Positions 35,092 through 43,259 of a DNA stretch of 48,192 bases are shown piece by piece. Position 1 is the first letter of the stretch; every line of letters begins with the position of its first letter. The translations under genes and the position numbers were made by a program. The notes below the pieces were generated by a model that saw only the letters and a program-made list of their open reading frames with translations, ran no database searches and was not told where the DNA came from. This stretch comes from Christensenella sp. UBA4263 (lineage in GTDB: Bacteria > Bacillota > Clostridia > Christensenellales > Aristaeellaceae): positions 1-48,192 of the forward strand of contig DGWH01000146.1 of assembly GCA_002395225.1 (NCBI GenBank), given 5' to 3'.

Positions 35092-35143
35092 AATCTGTAA
35101 TCTGAAAGAGTGGCTCTGCCGCGCCGCGACAGAAAGTCATATC

Positions 35144-35169
35144 CAGGTCTCCTATCGCTGTGAGACCTG
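35144..35169. repeat. Perfect hairpin before nusB
   Basis: CAGGTCTC and its complement are separated by 10 bases in the 133 bp between the DUF2273 gene and nusB. A run of six A lies on the plus-strand 3' side, so on the minus strand the T-run precedes the stem and it is not an intrinsic terminator of that transcript. Confidence 0.45.
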
Positions 35170-35224
35170 AAAAAAGGAGGCATTCCTGCTCAGGATCAAA
35201 CCTGTCAGGACTGGACCCGCTTCC

Positions 35225-35464
35225 TCAATACTGATCCTCATCCTTGTGGAAATGCAGGATCAGGCGGCGGATGAACTCAGGCTTGTTCCTGACGCCGCCC
35301 ACAAAACCGCCGATCAGACAGAACACGCCGATCAGAAGGGCACGTCCTACCCCGATCGTCAGACACAGGATCGCGAAAACCAGACCAACCAGGACGCCAA
35401 AAATCGTACACGGCACCGTTCCCGGGGTAAACATCTGACTCGTAAATGTCTTAAAATCCATCAT
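35225..35464 (-). CDS. DUF2273 small membrane protein
   Basis: A 79-residue protein with two hydrophobic helices (about residues 20-60: TIFGVLVGLVFAILCLTIG and ALLIGVFCLIGGFVGG) and a charged tail. DUF2273 proteins accompany Asp23 and AmaP, and function is unknown. I took ATG 35464; a GTG three codons earlier is possible, and neither has a good ribosome site. Confidence 0.85.
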   Translation of the reverse strand: MMDFKTFTSQMFTPGTVPCTIFGVLVGLVFAILCLTIGVGRALLIGVFCLIGGFVGGVRNKPEFIRRLILHFHKDEDQY

Positions 35465-35485
35465 GTTTCTCACTGACTTTCTGAC

Positions 35486-36343
35486 TTAGTCCTGTCTCTC
35501 CGCCTGCTCATCCGCCTCCATCGTGACATCCGAGAAAAGCGGTGCATCCTCCATCATTCCGTCGCCGGTTTCATTTTCGGTCATCTGTCCGGCGTTGCTC
35601 TGTTCCTCTGCCGGAACAGCGTCCTCCCCGGCCGGGGCAACCTCTGCCGGTTCCGGCTCGCTCTCTCCGGCATTATCCGCTGCCGGCTCGCTGTGCTCTG
35701 TCAGCTGCTCCGTCTCCCGCTGCGTCTGTCCGGGCTGCGGAAGCTGATCCTTGCCCAGCAGCACGGCAGGAATGGCATACGGTGAATTGGCTGCCTCATT
35801 CGTTGCCGGTGTCGTGTTGTCCACATACACCCGGACCTCCTGAACCATGACGCCGGAACAGGATTCGATGTATTTCTTAATCTGTTTCTGCAGGGCTGAA
35901 ATGGCCAGAGGCATGCTGATATCGGACTGCATGGTGACATGCAGGTCAACCCGGACACTCTCCTCATCGCTGTGCATGGAAGAGGTAACCACTTTCAGCT
36001 CCGCATGCTCATCCAGGACTTTCTGAACCAGAGCTTCAAGTGCCTTGACGGAAATGCGGACCATTCCGTTCTCATTATGCTGAATGGCATAATTGCTGGA
36101 GCGTTTGCGTTTTCCCGGCAGCGTAATGCCCACAAGCAGAATTCCCAGAATGAACAGCACCAGTGCGCACAGAATCAGCCCGCACCGCTGCAGCCAGGAA
36201 TTCACATCCACCCGTCCCAGGAAAGCAATGATGCTGTCCATGGAAAGATACCCAAAGAGCAGAAGAACAATGCCTGCCGTACCGGCAAAGGCCACCACTG
36301 CACAAAGCAGAATCAGTATACGATCCAATACGGGATGCTTCAT
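35486..36343 (-). CDS. amaP: AmaP alkaline-shock membrane anchor protein
   Basis: A 285-residue protein with two membrane helices (about residues 9-33 and 53-75), then an Asp23-like domain (MVRISVKALEALVQKVLDEH...) and a long acidic, Glu/Ala/Pro-rich tail from about residue 195. In staphylococci AmaP tethers Asp23 to the membrane. It is followed by DUF2273, as expected. The acidic tail is longer than in standard members. Confidence 0.85.
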   Translation of the reverse strand: MKHPVLDRILILLCAVVAFAGTAGIVLLLFGYLSMDSIIAFLGRVDVNSWLQRCGLILCALVLFILGILLVGITLPGKRKRSSNYAIQHNENGMVRISVKALEALVQKVLDEHAELKVVTSSMHSDEESVRVDLHVTMQSDISMPLAISALQKQIKKYIESCSGVMVQEVRVYVDNTTPATNEAANSPYAIPAVLLGKDQLPQPGQTQRETEQLTEHSEPAADNAGESEPEPAEVAPAGEDAVPAEEQSNAGQMTENETGDGMMEDAPLFSDVTMEADEQAERQD

Positions 36344-36418
36344 TACTCTTCCTCCTTACACGAGCCGCAGCCTGGTCTTTCGGCATTGCTGCGGTCTCCG
36401 TACTCAGCCTCAGGTAAA

Positions 36419-36436
36419 CCGGCGCTCTGGCGCCGG
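36419..36436. repeat. GC-rich hairpin between asp23 and amaP
   Basis: CCGGCGC/GCGCCGG with a 4-base loop in the 153 bp gap. No T-run follows. It could be an mRNA processing or stability element setting the Asp23 to AmaP ratio. Nothing else is seen in this gap. Confidence 0.4.
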
Positions 36437-36496
36437 GCATGCTCCTTCAGAGCTGCTGCTCATTTCCTCAGTTTCTGTCAGAACTCAGGCCCGGCT

Positions 36497-37072
36497 TTAC
36501 TCCTCTGCCGGCAGCTCGCTGTTTCCGTTCTCTGAATCGCGGGCTTCGTCGCCGTCCAGTTCATCCTCATACATGTCGGGATCCGTCGAGGACTCCTCGC
36601 TGTACTCCACCTTCACCTGTTCATCCTGCCGGATGGCCTGCTGTTCCTCTTCCGTCTCAAGGGTCATCGCCAGTTTCTGGCTCTTCTGCATTTCCTTGTT
36701 TTCTTTCTCGAAACTGACGCCAATGACATGTACATCGACTTTTTCCACATGGAGGCCGGTCATGGATTCAATGGATTTGCGGACATTTTCCTGACAGTTC
36801 CGGCCGACTTTCTGAATCGGCATCCCATAATCGACGGTTACGCTGATATCCACCTGGACCGCTTCGCCGTTCACCACGACTTTGACCCCCCGCGGCACTT
36901 TGTTCCGGCCGATAATGCCGGTCATTGCCCCGTTGGAACCGTATATCCCTGAGATGCCTTCCACCTCAGTTGTCGCAACAGAGACGATGGTTGAGATAAC
37001 GGAATTGGCATAGTTAATCTTCCCTTCGTCCTGCGGATTTTCTGTATTCATAGTATCCAGATATTCACTCAT
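36497..37072 (-). CDS. asp23: Asp23/Gls24 family envelope stress protein
   Basis: A 191-residue protein. Residues 15-120 are the Asp23 domain (KINYANSVISTIVSVATTEVEGISGIYG, VDISVTVDYGMPI, HVEKVDVHVIGVSF). The C-terminal 60 residues are acidic and low-complexity. Asp23 family proteins are abundant and membrane-tethered through AmaP, and respond to alkaline or envelope stress. It is the first gene after the strong promoter at 37102-37130. Confidence 0.9.
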   Translation of the reverse strand: MSEYLDTMNTENPQDEGKINYANSVISTIVSVATTEVEGISGIYGSNGAMTGIIGRNKVPRGVKVVVNGEAVQVDISVTVDYGMPIQKVGRNCQENVRKSIESMTGLHVEKVDVHVIGVSFEKENKEMQKSQKLAMTLETEEEQQAIRQDEQVKVEYSEESSTDPDMYEDELDGDEARDSENGNSELPAEE

Positions 37073-37101
37073 CTGAAGAACCCTCCTAACCGTGATGAGA
37101 C

Positions 37102-37130
37102 AGTATATCAGATTTTGTTTACTTTCTCAA
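37102..37130 (-). promoter_or_regulatory. Sigma-A promoter of the asp23 operon
   Basis: TTGAGA, 17 bp and TATACT on the minus strand, about 30 bp before the asp23 start. Confidence 0.8.
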
Positions 37131-37347
37131 TTGGTGATTCCGTTTTACATCCGGACAGCACGCTGTCCCCTGGACTGATTTTCTGATACAGATAATGCAC
37201 TGTCTCTGAAACATGAAAATCAGCCGGACAGATAATAACACAACAGGAATGAAAGTTCAACAATCCGCGCGCGGTTTCCTGTGCCCTCGCCGCTGCCGCG
37301 GCGGACAGCGGCGAGGGCAGCGGCCGGCCTTTCAGCTGTTCCGGCAA
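37108..37347 (-). CDS. Possible small protein after thiI, doubtful
   Basis: A 79-codon frame starting TTG directly after the thiI stop (TGATTG) and ending inside the asp23 promoter. It encodes an Ala-rich segment (PLPSPLSAAAAARAQ) where the DNA forms a hairpin, then a part with HSCC and a pair of Cys. Clostridial thiI genes are often followed by a small DUF3343 gene, but the motif order here does not match, there is no ATG and no ribosome site. It may be non-coding. Confidence 0.2.
   Translation of the reverse strand: MPEQLKGRPLPSPLSAAAAARAQETARGLLNFHSCCVIICPADFHVSETVHYLYQKISPGDSVLSGCKTESPIEKVNKI
37283..37318. repeat. 13 bp perfect inverted repeat between thiI and asp23
   Basis: GCCCTCGCCGCTG and its exact complement enclose the 10-base centre CCGCGGCGGA. 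Very GC-rich, with no T-run either side. Confidence 0.7.
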
Positions 37348-38514
37348 TCAGATCTGGGACTCGCCCGGGTTGATCCGGACACATTCGGTTCCGGAGATGG
37401 CCCGCTTAATCAGGGCCTCCCGGTCCAGCACGCTTTCGCTTTCCTCAATCTGTCTGGGAATCGGATGGGTCGTCGGATGTTTCGGCGTAAAGATGGTGCA
37501 GCAGTCCTCATAAGGCAGTGAGGAGGTGGCAAAGGTGCCGATCTTCTCCGCCCGTTCAATGATCTCACTCTTGTCCATGCCGATCAGCGGCCTGAAAACC
37601 GGCATGCTGACCACCTGGTCCGTACAGACCAGTGCATCCATGGTCTGACTGGCCACCTGCCCGATCGATTCCCCGGTCACCAGTGCCGTTGCCCCTTCCT
37701 GTTTGGCAATCGCCTCCGCGATGCGCATCATGTAACGCCGCATGATCAGCGTCGTGTTGTTATCCGGGCATTTGGCATGAATCTCCATCTGAATCTCGGT
37801 AAAGGGAACCACATAGACCCGGATGGGACCGCAGTAGTCACTCAGTTCACGGGCCAGCTCCAGCACCTTTTCCCTGGCGCGCTCACTGGTATACGGGAAG
37901 GAATGATAATGCACGCAGCAGATCTCCACCCCGCGCTTGGCAATCATATACCCTGCCACCGGACTGTCAATGCCGCCGGAAAGAAGCAGACAGGCCCGGC
38001 CATTGGTTCCCATGGGCATGCCGCCCTGTCCCGGGTACCGCAGGACGCTCAGATAGGCCTTTTCCCGGATTTCAATCATCATCTCATGTTCCGGATGATG
38101 CACATCCACCGTCAGCCCTTTGGTATGGGTCAGAATATATCCGCCCGCCTGCTTCGTGATTTCCGGAGAGGCCAGCGGATAATGCTTGTCGGACCTTCTG
38201 GCCAGAACCTTAAACGTCCCCGTCAGGCCGGACATCATCTCAGCCGCCTTCCGGCAGATCAGGGTGAAATCCTCTTTCTCCACTTCCACCGCCGGACTGA
38301 CGGAATGAATGCCGAACACCTTCGTCACCCGCCGGATGCATTCCTCCATGTCCGTAAACTCCGCCACGTAAATGCGGCCCTCGCCCAGCCAGGCCTTTCC
38401 CTGTACCGGGGCCACTGCCTCCTTTACATGATCCAGAAGCTTTTTCATAAAATAAGGCCGGTTCGTTCCTTTCAGGAATACCTCTCCGTACCGGACCAGC
38501 AGAACATCTCTCAT
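37348..38514 (-). CDS. thiI: tRNA 4-thiouridine synthetase ThiI
   Basis: A 388-residue enzyme that thiolates uridine 8 of tRNA and in some bacteria helps make the thiazole of thiamine. It has an N-terminal ferredoxin-like and THUMP domain (RYGEVFLKGTNRPYF), the PP-loop LLSGGIDSPVAGYM near residues 177-190 and GESIGQVASQT. No C-terminal rhodanese domain, as is usual in Firmicutes; sulfur must come from the desulfurase encoded two bases upstream. Confidence 0.95.
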   Translation of the reverse strand: MRDVLLVRYGEVFLKGTNRPYFMKKLLDHVKEAVAPVQGKAWLGEGRIYVAEFTDMEECIRRVTKVFGIHSVSPAVEVEKEDFTLICRKAAEMMSGLTGTFKVLARRSDKHYPLASPEITKQAGGYILTHTKGLTVDVHHPEHEMMIEIREKAYLSVLRYPGQGGMPMGTNGRACLLLSGGIDSPVAGYMIAKRGVEICCVHYHSFPYTSERAREKVLELARELSDYCGPIRVYVVPFTEIQMEIHAKCPDNNTTLIMRRYMMRIAEAIAKQEGATALVTGESIGQVASQTMDALVCTDQVVSMPVFRPLIGMDKSEIIERAEKIGTFATSSLPYEDCCTIFTPKHPTTHPIPRQIEESESVLDREALIKRAISGTECVRINPGESQI

Positions 38515-38516
38515 CC

Positions 38517-39668
38517 TTAACGCCTCCTGAACTGCCTCAGCAGTTTCGCCTGTTCAATCATGCTTTCCGCCGCCTGTTCCATCTCCTCCGGCGTATTCAT
38601 CAGGCCAATGCTGACCCGGATGGTTCCATCTGCCTGCTCGGTGCTCAGGCCCATGGCACGAAGGGCGGAACTGACTTTCTGCTTATGGGAACCGCAGGCA
38701 GAACCGGTGGATACCAGAATATTTCCGGCCTCAAGCGCATTGCGCATCACCTCTCCGCGGACCCCTTCAAAACGGACACTGAGGATATGCGGAGCACTCT
38801 TTTCCGCGCACAGCGGATCCGGTCCGTTAAAGAAGATCCCCTCCTGTCCGGAGAGGCACTTAACCAGACGGGCCTTGAGCCCCATGAGCCGCTCCGGCAC
38901 ATTCCCCTCTTCGCATTCCTCAATGGCTTTTCCAAACCCGCGGATTCCGGGGGAATTCAGCGTTCCGGAGCGCAGCCCCGCTTCCTGTCCTCCCCCTGTC
39001 ACCTGCGGAACCAGACGGAGTTCAGATCTGACTGCCAGCGCTCCCACGCCTTTCGGGCCGTGAATCTTGTGCGCGCTGACCGCATACATGTCGGTGCCGG
39101 TGTCCTGCATGTTCATCGGCACGCGCAGATATCCCTGCACCCCGTCGCTCAGGGTCACTACCCGGGAATTAATTGCTTTTGCCCCGCGGAACAGTTCCCG
39201 AAGCGGCTGAATGGCGCCGGTTTCATTATTGACGTGCATGCACAGAATCATCACCGTTTCCTGGTCAACCAGGTTCAGTGCTTCCTGCACATTGACCCGG
39301 CCATCCGGACCAACCGGGAGAAACCTGATTGTATGCCCCAACCGCTGCACCCGGTTCAGCGTCTCCAGCACGGCCGGATGCTCCATCGGGCTGACCAGAA
39401 AAGTGCCCGGTGCATGCAGCGTTTCGGCAAAGCCCATGATGGCCAGATTGTCGCTCTCCGATCCGCCGCCGGTCATCACGGCCCTGCCGCCCGTCAGACC
39501 AACCGATCTGAGAAACCGGTTTCTGACCCGGGTAATCTCCTTCTCTGCCAGCATTGCCGGCGCATAGGCGGCGGAGACATTATAATAGCTCTCCCGCATG
39601 CACCGGTTCATCTCCTCAATCACCGACTCAAACGGCCGCGTGGTTGCACTGTTGTCCAAATAGATCAT
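38517..39668 (-). CDS. Cysteine desulfurase (NifS/IscS-like)
   Basis: A 383-residue PLP enzyme taking sulfur from cysteine. MIYLDNSATTRP starts the family, the PLP-binding Lys201 lies in SAHKIHGPKG and catalytic Cys325 in STGSACGSHK; the conserved MEHPAVL and NNETGAIQP loops are present. Being two bases from thiI it most likely feeds tRNA thiolation. No Fe-S scaffold gene is adjacent. The symbol is left empty since several paralogues exist in such genomes. Confidence 0.92.
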   Translation of the reverse strand: MIYLDNSATTRPFESVIEEMNRCMRESYYNVSAAYAPAMLAEKEITRVRNRFLRSVGLTGGRAVMTGGGSESDNLAIMGFAETLHAPGTFLVSPMEHPAVLETLNRVQRLGHTIRFLPVGPDGRVNVQEALNLVDQETVMILCMHVNNETGAIQPLRELFRGAKAINSRVVTLSDGVQGYLRVPMNMQDTGTDMYAVSAHKIHGPKGVGALAVRSELRLVPQVTGGGQEAGLRSGTLNSPGIRGFGKAIEECEEGNVPERLMGLKARLVKCLSGQEGIFFNGPDPLCAEKSAPHILSVRFEGVRGEVMRNALEAGNILVSTGSACGSHKQKVSSALRAMGLSTEQADGTIRVSIGLMNTPEEMEQAAESMIEQAKLLRQFRRR

Positions 39669-39696
39669 TCTTTGTCCTTCCGTCCTCCATCATACG

Positions 39697-39722
39697 AAAA
39701 AAGGCACGCTCTCAAACGTGCC
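39697..39722 (-). terminator. Terminator after the DUF6106 gene
   Basis: GGCACG/CGTGCC stem with an 8-base loop and six T on the minus strand, separating the DUF6106 gene from the desulfurase operon. Confidence 0.85.
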
Positions 39723-39733
39723 ATATTGCCAAC

Positions 39734-40288
39734 TCAGCCCTGGAAAACTCCCGGTTCGACACACTTACGGATCATCTCGACCATTTCCTCGCTGGGCTCG
39801 ATAATGATCATATGCTTTTTATTGTCCTTTACATAGTAGAAATAGAACAGATTGCCGTCCCGGTTCAGAAACCAGTTTTTCTTTTCCACGTCCTTCATGG
39901 ACAGATAACGCTGAAAGCTCTCGTGCGCCACATGTCCGCAGGCCGTCACATTCCGGACATTCATGCTGCCCAGTTCCTGCCGCTTGACGGCCCTGAACAC
40001 CCGGGCAAAATCCAGCGTTCCGTTGGTAAAGGTGTACTCATATTCCACCTTGACGCGGTCCTTATAGATAAACACCAGAACCGCCACGGCGGCCGTCACA
40101 AGGAACAGCAGCAGCGCCGGGAAGGAGAACTGGACTGTCACCACCTGAAGCATCAGGAACGCATAGACGCCAAAGACGATGATAACCACCCAGCAGAGTA
40201 TATATAAAACATTCTGAAAAACTGCAGAACGAGGGGTTACAATATCCTCTTTAAAATGATCGCCGAATCCGTTTCCAAACTTTTCCAT
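39734..40288 (-). CDS. DUF6106-like membrane protein
   Basis: A 184-residue protein with two hydrophobic helices (about residues 28-50 and 56-77) and a cytoplasmic remainder beginning KVEYEYTFTNGTLDFARVF, which suggests a small PH-like beta domain. I recall the DUF6106 family label for such proteins; function is unknown. ATG 40288 follows AGGAGG about ten bases upstream; the ATG three codons earlier abuts that site too closely. Confidence 0.65.
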   Translation of the reverse strand: MEKFGNGFGDHFKEDIVTPRSAVFQNVLYILCWVVIIVFGVYAFLMLQVVTVQFSFPALLLFLVTAAVAVLVFIYKDRVKVEYEYTFTNGTLDFARVFRAVKRQELGSMNVRNVTACGHVAHESFQRYLSMKDVEKKNWFLNRDGNLFYFYYVKDNKKHMIIIEPSEEMVEMIRKCVEPGVFQG

Positions 40289-40351
40289 CCGAATCATTCC
40301 TCCTCTCTTAATCCCGCACATTTTAGCACAGAGTCTATCCGGATAACAAGT

Positions 40352-43024
40352 CTATTTTTCTGACCCGCTCCGGATCTGAGACCCGAACTGGGTCCTGATC
40401 AGTTCCTGCGGGATCCCGCTGATATAGCGGCTCTGACTGAGCGGCCACACTCCGGCCCTGTTTTCTTTCTGCGTGACAGAGGTCATGATCAGCGTACGCC
40501 TTGCCCTGGAGATAGCCACATAGAAGACGCGCTTTTCCTCCTCCTCGGTATGATGGATCTTCGCCTGGAAGGTCGGAAAATTGTCATCATCCGCCCCTGC
40601 CAGAATCACCGTATCAAACTCGCATCCCTTGGACTGGTGAACGGTGATGATCGGGATCTTGCCAAGCTTTCGGATCAGCAGATCCATCTGGCTGCCTGAC
40701 AGGGCCGCATCCACCAGCAAATCGGAGAGGAAGGACTCGGCATCCTCCGTTTTCACCGGCCGGAGGGAGAAAAGGAAGTCATCCAGCGTGCGCCGGGGCA
40801 TGGTTCCCTTGTACCGCGTCCGCAGGTCCAGCGTATGGATGATCTTCTCCGTCAGGCCGTACACATCGTTCTTCTCCACATAGTCCCGCCGAAGCTCCGC
40901 CAGGAAGCCGTAAATTTTCCGGAATTTCGGTCCCCATTCCTGAAGGAAACTGACACGCTCCCCTGTTTGGGGGATGATGAACTGTTCAAGGAGACAGGCC
41001 AGCACTTTGCCCGTGGCCGTGATATCCCCCAGTGCATCATGCGCCGCTTCATTGACGATGCCAAACTTGTCACAAAGCGTGCCCAGCTTGTAGTTGAACG
41101 ATTTGGGCAGGAACTGCTGCGCAATGGGCAGCGTATCATACTCCGCCGCGATCTTAGGCATGGGAAGCCCGTTTTCACGGAGCTGCCGGCGAATCAGCGG
41201 GGCATCAAAGCGGAGGCTGTTGTGTCCCACCAGAACGGCGCCCTGACAGAAAGCCAGAAAGCGCTCAAGAGCCGACTTAATATCGGTTCCGCCCCGCCGG
41301 ACAATCTCATCCATCGTCTGGTGGTGGGTGGCCCTGGCTCCGGCACTGATGGCAACGGTGGGGATGACCATCTGGTCAAGGGTGTCCGTGTCCTGTCCAT
41401 CCGGCCCCAGACGAATGGCGGAAATCTGGATGATCTGATCCCGATGGAGATCCAGTCCCGTGGTTTCCGTGTCATAGATGACCACATTGCCCGCCCGGAA
41501 CGCATCGATCAATGCCCTGTACGGATCTCCGTCACGGTACAGCTTTTCATCCGCAAAGGACGCCAGCGAAAGCCCCAGCGTGCTCATTTCCCGGATCAGC
41601 TGAATGCTTTTTTCGCCGACGCCGGAGACGTATTTCCTGACCACCCGCTCAAAGCCGATGGCGTCCGTCGGGTTGACCAGAATCCGGTAAAAGGAAAGGA
41701 TATCCCGGATCACCTCCCGGCGGAAGAACTTGGCATCCTTATCCACTGAGAAAAAGCGCAGTTCATGACCATTCGCCCTGTCCGCGCTGATCTTCGCCAG
41801 CTCATCATACAGTCTGGCAATATACGGATTGGACCGGGCCATGATGCAGACCCTGGTCACATCCTCCGGACGGTGCTGTTCAAAATACCGGTAGATAAAC
41901 CGTGCCTCTTCCTGCAGCGAAGAGACCCGGACATTCAGGATGGGCGTTCCTTCCAGCGGACTTCTGGGAATGACATTCGGCGGGCAGTACCTGCCCATCA
42001 GGTCCGGATACATCCGCTGGAGATAACCAAAGCTGGCCGCCGTCAGCACCCGCGTGGACCGATAGTTCTCCGCAAACATAAACGTTCTGGCCTGATAATC
42101 CCGAATGAAGGTATTCAGGACCTGCTCAGGGTTGGAGCCCCGCCACTGGTAGATGGTCTGAAAGAAATCCCCGCACATCATCACGTTGACGTTTCCGAAG
42201 AGGTTCCGGAGCGTATCAAACTCCAGCACACTGGTATCCTGCATTTCATCAATGGTGATATAGCGGTAGCGTCCCTGCCACCGGGCAAGCGCTTCCGGAT
42301 TTCGGAAAAGCCTGTGAGTCAGGCAGATCAGGTCATCAAAATCCAGCAGGTCACTCTCCCGGAGCGCCTGATTATACCGATGCAGAAACTCTCCCACAGA
42401 GGAATTCATCAGTTTGTTGAATTCAGCATCCTGAATCTCTCGTCTCTGGTCATAATCATAGAACATCAGCATCCGGTCAAGCCGCTGCGGATCCTTTTCC
42501 CTGATCTGCCGGTAAACCTGTTCAAAATCCGCCGTCTCATCTGCCCCGTACAGATCAAGGATCTCTCTTTCGTGCTTGAGTGCGCTGAGGAGAGCGGTCA
42601 GGGCATGCGTGCTTTTCAGAATCGGAGCGGTTTCAGAGAGACCCGTCTCAACGGCCATTTTGCGAAGAAGCTCTGCTGTCTCCACTTCATCGCAGACCCG
42701 GGGAGAACCATAAAACTCCGAATCAAGAACGCTCTCCTCTTTCAGCACATGATAGGCAAAGCTGTGAATGGTGCGGGTCTCAACCGAATTCCCGGCCTCC
42801 CCGACATACTGCAGGATGTCCTCTTTCATTTCATTGGCTGCCTTGATGGTAAACGTCAGGCATAAAATCTCCTCGGGCCTGGCTCTCTCCGTTTCGATGA
42901 CCTTTCTGACCCGATGGGCCACCGTGAATGTCTTGCCGGTTCCGGCACTGGCAAAAAGAATCAGATTGTGATCCAGTTCATTGATCACGGACATCTGAGC
43001 CTCATTGGGCTGTCGCATCTCCAT
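40352..43024 (-). CDS. UvrD/Rep-type helicase with inserted DnaQ-like 3'-5' exonuclease
   Basis: An 890-residue protein. Helicase motifs: Walker A ASAGTGKT (25-32), TFTIKAA (57-63), Walker B IDEMQD (258-263), GDFFQTIYQWRG (285-296), and near the end HQSKGCEF (796-803) and VAISRAR (836-842). Between the two helicase halves, at about 512-690, lies a DEDDh exonuclease: DTETTG (518-523), GHNSLRFDAP (600-609) and AHDALGD (661-667). This gives one chain that could unwind DNA and trim a 3' end. ATG 43024 follows AGAGGA 8 bases before it; the open frame extends 55 codons upstream. Its partner proteins and in vivo role are unknown. Confidence 0.9.
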   Translation of the reverse strand: MEMRQPNEAQMSVINELDHNLILFASAGTGKTFTVAHRVRKVIETERARPEEILCLTFTIKAANEMKEDILQYVGEAGNSVETRTIHSFAYHVLKEESVLDSEFYGSPRVCDEVETAELLRKMAVETGLSETAPILKSTHALTALLSALKHEREILDLYGADETADFEQVYRQIREKDPQRLDRMLMFYDYDQRREIQDAEFNKLMNSSVGEFLHRYNQALRESDLLDFDDLICLTHRLFRNPEALARWQGRYRYITIDEMQDTSVLEFDTLRNLFGNVNVMMCGDFFQTIYQWRGSNPEQVLNTFIRDYQARTFMFAENYRSTRVLTAASFGYLQRMYPDLMGRYCPPNVIPRSPLEGTPILNVRVSSLQEEARFIYRYFEQHRPEDVTRVCIMARSNPYIARLYDELAKISADRANGHELRFFSVDKDAKFFRREVIRDILSFYRILVNPTDAIGFERVVRKYVSGVGEKSIQLIREMSTLGLSLASFADEKLYRDGDPYRALIDAFRAGNVVIYDTETTGLDLHRDQIIQISAIRLGPDGQDTDTLDQMVIPTVAISAGARATHHQTMDEIVRRGGTDIKSALERFLAFCQGAVLVGHNSLRFDAPLIRRQLRENGLPMPKIAAEYDTLPIAQQFLPKSFNYKLGTLCDKFGIVNEAAHDALGDITATGKVLACLLEQFIIPQTGERVSFLQEWGPKFRKIYGFLAELRRDYVEKNDVYGLTEKIIHTLDLRTRYKGTMPRRTLDDFLFSLRPVKTEDAESFLSDLLVDAALSGSQMDLLIRKLGKIPIITVHQSKGCEFDTVILAGADDDNFPTFQAKIHHTEEEEKRVFYVAISRARRTLIMTSVTQKENRAGVWPLSQSRYISGIPQELIRTQFGSQIRSGSEK

Positions 43025-43083
43025 GGCTCGGTTCCTCTCATCGCTGTGCAGACAGATTGGTATCATGATACAATTCTGATTCG

Positions 43084-43112
43084 ATTTTATCACATCGCCG
43101 AATTGATGGAAA
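43084..43112 (-). promoter_or_regulatory. Promoter of the helicase-exonuclease gene
   Basis: TTTCCA, 17 bp and TAAAAT on the minus strand, about 60 bp before the start. Moderate match. Confidence 0.5.
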
Positions 43113-43142
43113 GAACGATTTAAACCATCAGAGCAGGTCTGG

Positions 43143-43172
43143 TGATCTTCTTTCGGAAATTGATCTTCTTTC
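43143..43172. repeat. 12 bp direct repeat in divergent promoter region
   Basis: TGATCTTCTTTC occurs at 43143-43154 and 43161-43172, an 18 bp period. It lies between the two divergent promoters. It is a candidate regulator site. Confidence 0.5.
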
Positions 43173-43188
43173 ATTGCCCGTTCTTTCA

Positions 43189-43197
43189 TGATATAAT
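43189..43197 (+). promoter_or_regulatory. Extended -10 promoter for the zinc-ribbon gene
   Basis: TGATATAAT is an extended -10 box; only a poor TTTCAT lies at 17 bp. It is about 63 bp before the start at 43260. Confidence 0.65.
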
Positions 43198-43259
43198 GCC
43201 ATCGGACCCGGCATATGGCCGGTGTCCGCTAAGAATGCAAAAGATCACGGAGGAATTGA

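Noticed and set aside
35092..35224. Possible T-box or leader attenuator before nusB.
   Set aside because: Only one simple hairpin is present, with no specifier loop, no antiterminator bulge and no downstream T-run.
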